64,000 nt of DNA from Frateuria_A sp051900535 (GTDB taxonomy: Bacteria > Pseudomonadota > Gammaproteobacteria > Xanthomonadales > Rhodanobacteraceae). The notes below the pieces were generated by a model, which saw only the letters and a list, made by a program, of their open reading frames with translations, had not been told where the DNA came from and did no database searches. The translations under genes and the position numbers were made by a program. Positions 61,180 through 64,000 of this stretch are shown in pieces (position 1 is the first letter of the stretch; every line of letters begins with the position of its first letter). The stretch is taken from contig NZ_JBHZGI010000002.1 of assembly GCF_051900535.1 (NCBI RefSeq), forward strand, positions 310,001-374,000. Reading direction: 5' to 3'.

Positions 61180-61841
61180 AACAATGCCGCTTGACGGGCT
61201 GCGAGGTGGCGGGGTTGGGGGTAGAGGGACTGCATTCCTTCGCGAAATTCCCGCACTCCGCCGTAACTTGGATGGCGAATGACAGTCACTCGGACGCCGA
61301 GGCGGCCAGCATATTGACCTGCGTCTTGACCAATCGCCACGATGTGCTTGATTTTCAACCAGCTCAGCAGTTCTGCATTCAAACCTTCTACTTCTGTCAG
61401 CTCGCGAGCAGTAAAACGGCGGTTAGAAAACGGTGCGCCTGGCTGGTGAGGGTGCAGCGGGAAGACGTTCCATAATAGCGGCATCTGTTTCAGGCGCTGG
61501 AGCACGCCCCAAATCTCTGCCGCCGTACGCTCCGCAACCGCCGGCCCAACGGTACCTCTCGATAGCACCGAGCCGGGGTAAAATTGAGCGGCTGCAGACA
61601 GATGGGCTTCGTCGGTGAGAGCAAGGCCAGTCCGACGGCCTCCGCGGTAACCAAGATCGCGGCCCATCCAAATTGTGTCTATCCCAAGACTTTCGACTGC
61701 GGCCAAGTACGTGCGCAAATTCTTTCGACGTACTGCCGGTGCGTTACCTTGATCGCAGGATGCGCACCTGTCGCGATACGGATTGAAGACGTTCTCAAGG
61801 CTGAGCTGCGAGAGGGCGCGAACAAATTCGGTTGGCGTCAT
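61176..61841 (-). CDS. Uracil-DNA-glycosylase-superfamily protein
   Basis: This 221-residue protein belongs to the UDG-like fold. The first motif is TIWMGRDLGYRGGRRTGLAL (56-75) followed by TDE, where family members have GEAPGYRG-type water-activating residues; LLWNVFPLHPH (122-132) forms the middle core and the base-pocket loop is RHPSYGG (189-195) in place of HPSP. It lacks the four cysteines of Fe-S UDGs (only CASC at 27-30 is seen). Such proteins excise altered bases; Brig1, a UDG relative, is a reported anti-phage glycosylase, making a defence role plausible. It is preceded eight bases away by the MazG-like gene and its stop overlaps that of the TS-like gene. Confidence 0.78.
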   Translation of the reverse strand: MTPTEFVRALSQLSLENVFNPYRDRCASCDQGNAPAVRRKNLRTYLAAVESLGIDTIWMGRDLGYRGGRRTGLALTDEAHLSAAAQFYPGSVLSRGTVGPAVAERTAAEIWGVLQRLKQMPLLWNVFPLHPHQPGAPFSNRRFTARELTEVEGLNAELLSWLKIKHIVAIGQDAGQYAGRLGVRVTVIRHPSYGGVREFREGMQSLYPQPRHLAARQAALF

Positions 61842-61849
61842 GAGTTGAC

Positions 61850-63055
61850 CTACGGCGGCGCCAAGAAGTTTAGCTTGTGATTGAGCATGTCGACCTCAAC
61901 CGTACCGCCTCGGTGCTGCTGGAGCTCCCGGAAAATTGCGAACCCGTCAAGGATGGCGCGCTCCCACTGCCAGAGTTCGCACCGATAGACCTCGTAACCC
62001 TGCACCATGCTGTGAATCTGCTTCAGCAAACTGTAATCCAAACCACCTGGCCTCACGTCTCGATAGAGTCCTCGACGCTTAGCATGATTGAAGATCCACG
62101 TCGCAATGCCTTCTTCGATAATCATCGCTCGGGCGCCGTCCTCGTTTTCATCAATCTTTGGCTCGGACTTGCGCTTACGCTTTAGCAGACCTCGCATGAC
62201 CGGCGACCAGCCGAGATGCGCGATATAGGCAAGGTGAAAAACGTCATGGAACCGGTAGTCGTCGGGTTCGTTGCTGTTATCGGTCAGACGATCACCAACG
62301 AAGACGTCGCCGATCATTTGAACGACGTGTCCGTCCCTTTGATTGCCCCGCTCTACGAACCGGATTGGTAGAACTCGGGGGAAGCGCTCGTGAGCTTCGT
62401 ACTTCGACTCGGGATCGAAAAAGTCTGGATAGACAGGATTGTCACCAGGCCAGCGACTTCGGATCTTCTGCAGGTTTTCTCGCGCAACGTCTTCCGAGCG
62501 CAAATCAAAGCTGCCGCACACCTGCGCCCAAATGGCTAATGCCAGCCCAAAGTGCTGCGCAACCGCAGGACGAGCCATCCCTCTAAATTGCTCGTCCGTC
62601 GTCTGCGCGATCACTCCTGCAGATTGCGCAATCCTACCGAGCCATTCCGATCGATCGCTTACCAAGTAGTCGCGATGCGACTGGACCAAGCCATCCAAGT
62701 GTCGGAAAGTCACTGGCTGCGGAGGGGGAAGTTCGCTCTCCTTGAAATTCTTCCGCAGGGTAGCTAGCGCGTGGGCACCCAGATCGTCGGGCGAGATTCC
62801 AAGGCGACCGGCAGCAGCTACGAGGTACCAGAGCGCGTCGCCCAGCTCTTCTGCCGCCAGTTCATGTTGTGTTTCACTCAATTGGTCACGGACGGTTTTT
62901 TTCACGACCGCCAACAATCCGCCGATCTCGCCGAAGTAGCCAAGCCTTAGGAATTCGAGCTCCTGCTGCTGGCTACTGAAACGATTGGTCTCACCAGCCT
63001 GTAGCGCGTATTGGGGAATGGAAAGCGGAGTGGGGAGCGGCTGGGCAGTGAGCAT
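61850..63055 (-). CDS. Duplicated MazG-like nucleotide pyrophosphohydrolase with extra C-terminal domain
   Basis: This 401-residue protein has an N-terminal MazG-like all-alpha NTP pyrophosphohydrolase: FGEIGGLLAVVKK at 41-53 and ELAAEELGDALWYLVAAAGRLGI at 65-87 give Glu and ExxD metal ligands. A second, degenerate copy lies at ~160-203 (LALAIWAQVCGSFDLRSEDV aligned to the first copy), without the acidic ligands. Residues ~235-400 form a further domain with YRFHDVFHLAYIAHLGWSP (267-285) and IIEEGIATWIF, an HD-like pattern I cannot assign. MazG enzymes cleave NTPs or altered nucleotides to monophosphates. It lies between DUF4031 (12 bases) and UDG-like (8 bases) genes. Confidence 0.78.
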   Translation of the reverse strand: MLTAQPLPTPLSIPQYALQAGETNRFSSQQQELEFLRLGYFGEIGGLLAVVKKTVRDQLSETQHELAAEELGDALWYLVAAAGRLGISPDDLGAHALATLRKNFKESELPPPQPVTFRHLDGLVQSHRDYLVSDRSEWLGRIAQSAGVIAQTTDEQFRGMARPAVAQHFGLALAIWAQVCGSFDLRSEDVARENLQKIRSRWPGDNPVYPDFFDPESKYEAHERFPRVLPIRFVERGNQRDGHVVQMIGDVFVGDRLTDNSNEPDDYRFHDVFHLAYIAHLGWSPVMRGLLKRKRKSEPKIDENEDGARAMIIEEGIATWIFNHAKRRGLYRDVRPGGLDYSLLKQIHSMVQGYEVYRCELWQWERAILDGFAIFRELQQHRGGTVEVDMLNHKLNFLAPP

Positions 63056-63067
63056 GGGAGTGTGACC

Positions 63068-63373
63068 TTAGGACGAAAAGAGTACGAGGGCAGGATGCTC
63101 CCTCTCGCACTGTTCGGCCATCTCGGCCCGCATTTTTCTGCCGCACTCTACGATCGTGCGCCGATCGGCAAGGATAGCGCCCATGGCCAGTGCACGCTGC
63201 TGCAGAAATTGAGTTACGTCGTAATGTGGGTAACGATTTTTTGATTGGAACCAGCTTGCGCGGAGACCGAGTCGTCTTGCGAACGCATGCAGCTCATCGG
63301 TCGAGTCAGCGACTAAATGGCACCATGTCTTACCGCGCCACACGATGTATTCGGAATCGACATATACGGCCAC
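63068..63373 (-). CDS. DUF4031 family protein
   Basis: This 101-residue protein matches the DUF4031 pattern: MAVYVDSEYIVWRGKTWCHLVADSTDELHAFARRLGL (1-37) followed by NRYPHYDVTQFLQQRALAMGA (46-66). The family is uncharacterised and is often in phages and mobile DNA; His/Tyr/Asp residues in PHYD could bind metal. I prefer GTG at 63373, which yields the family-like MAVYVD start; an ATG at 63436 would overlap the divergent XRE gene. It leads the minus-strand operon with MazG-like and UDG-like genes. Confidence 0.78.
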   Translation of the reverse strand: MAVYVDSEYIVWRGKTWCHLVADSTDELHAFARRLGLRASWFQSKNRYPHYDVTQFLQQRALAMGAILADRRTIVECGRKMRAEMAEQCEREHPALVLFSS

Positions 63374-63413
63374 TAGCTGGATCCCGGTTCGTCTGTGCAG
63401 TATTCTCGCACAT

Positions 63414-63752
63414 ATGGCACAACGCTTCAACAACATTTCCGACGCGACGGCACTGGGAGCCAGTATCCGTGCTAGGCGGCTCTCTGTGGGGCTTACGACG
63501 CCAGAGCTAGCACTTCGCGCAAACGTTCATCACTCAACGGTTGTTCGTGCCGAGCACGGAAGATTCGCCACTTTGAGCACGTCTGTGCGGAAAATTTGCA
63601 CAGCGCTCAACATTACGTGTGATGGCAATCTTGGTCACGAAGCCGAAAGTCTGACTAAGCGCCTCCTTCTTTTGTTGGAACGGAAGCCCGAAGCTGCCGC
63701 CGTTATTGTCGCAGTCATCGGTGCATTGGAGCGGCAAGGACCAAGTGATTGA
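63414..63752 (+). CDS. Second XRE-family regulator, divergent from the DUF4031 operon
   Basis: This 112-residue protein has an N-terminal helix-turn-helix (ALGASIRARRLSVGLTTPELALRANVHHSTVVRAEHGRFATLS, about residues 13-55) of the Cro/C1 type, with a helical C-terminus (LLLLLERKPEAAAVIVAVIGAL). It begins 40 bases from the divergent DUF4031 start, and TGTGC (63394-63398) with GCACA (63408-63412) form an inverted repeat in between, a likely binding site. ATG 63414 was preferred over 63345, which would overlap DUF4031 substantially. It is unlike the XRE at 58391 in sequence. Confidence 0.82.
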   Translation: MAQRFNNISDATALGASIRARRLSVGLTTPELALRANVHHSTVVRAEHGRFATLSTSVRKICTALNITCDGNLGHEAESLTKRLLLLLERKPEAAAVIVAVIGALERQGPSD

Positions 63753-64000
63753 TTGTTGAATGAAGGTAATTGGTTGGGCGCAGTGCGAGGCTCCTCTTCC
63801 AGGCGCGCCTTTCGACATGGCGCTGCTGCCGAGACCAGATTAATAGTGATCTCTACGGTTGCCCGTGGCTTGGCTGCTGCGTACGAGCCCATCCAGACGG
63901 TGACTTGTCGCAAATTGCGGGCAATGAACGACCAGCATTGTTGTGGCTCCTAGCCACCACGCTGTTCCTGTCGAGGGAACTGACCTTCGCATCCGCCTAG
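63753..64000. other. End of window, no supported gene
   Basis: The last ~250 bases contain only short open frames on both strands without family resemblance, a ribosome-binding site or consistent codon use. I see no repeat of the tRNA-Ile2 3' end here that would mark the far side of an insertion. The island may continue beyond the window. Confidence 0.5.

Noticed and set aside
63753..63953. A 66-residue plus-strand open frame at the window end
   Set aside because: No ribosome-binding site, no recognisable motif, and overlapping frames on both strands of similar length.

Overview
The window is high-GC, densely coding chromosomal DNA of a gammaproteobacterium, most likely a member of the Xanthomonadales/Rhodanobacteraceae (the Dyella, Luteibacter, Rhodanobacter and Frateuria neighbourhood). 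The reasons are a XanB2-type chorismatase beside xanthomonadin (aryl-polyene) genes, short intergenic palindromes of a type I associate with xanthomonads, and the overall gene repertoire. The assignment is inferred from gene content only.

Layout. 1-2091: end of nrdA, a small unknown gene and nrdB (class I ribonucleotide reductase). 2125-6018: an AraC regulator, an NTF2-like secreted protein, and a BlaI-type repressor with two perfect operators in front of an M56 (BlaR1-like) metallopeptidase. 6141-13591: a partial aryl-polyene/xanthomonadin cluster on the minus strand (ketoreductase, two hotdog proteins, MMPL exporter, LolA-like protein, acyltransferase, membrane protein, ACP), with the chorismatase diverging from it. 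13793-16896: glmU, a DUF748 protein and a TonB-C-like lipoprotein. 17166-24550: the complete F1Fo ATP synthase operon (atpIBEFHAGDC) with a recognisable promoter and terminator. 24781-31098: phasin, queD, tRNA-Met, rppH, bfd, bfr, a DUF6776-like protein, bactofilin, erpA, nudC and ampE-like. 31178-47024: MFS-acyltransferase fusion, purD, an AMP-ligase, tsaC, topA, dprA, a LysM protein, then def, fmt and rsmB. 47086-55031: a surface-glycan/lipid A block (two ArnT-like transferases, O-antigen ligase, family 2 glycosyltransferase, TagF-like protein, LpxL-like acyltransferase). 55167-57951: dtd, rpoD and tRNA-Ile2 (CAU).

Immediately after the tRNA-Ile2 gene the base composition and codon use change, and an accessory island runs to the end of the window. 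Its plus-strand operon (58120-61179) encodes an acyl-carrier-like small protein, an XRE repressor, an ImmA/IrrE metalloprotease carrying a C-terminal chagasin-like cysteine-protease-inhibitor domain, a cytosolic papain-like protease without a propeptide, and a thymidylate-synthase-like protein, all overlapping or nearly so. Converging on it is a minus-strand operon (DUF4031, duplicated MazG-like pyrophosphohydrolase, uracil-DNA-glycosylase-like protein), with a second XRE regulator diverging at its head.

I read this as a candidate undescribed defence or stress system. The inhibitor domain is encoded by the gene directly before the protease family that chagasins inhibit, and it is fused to a protease family that cleaves XRE repressors. 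The accompanying enzymes act on pyrimidine nucleotides or bases. The domain calls come from motifs in the sequence; the circuit is inference.
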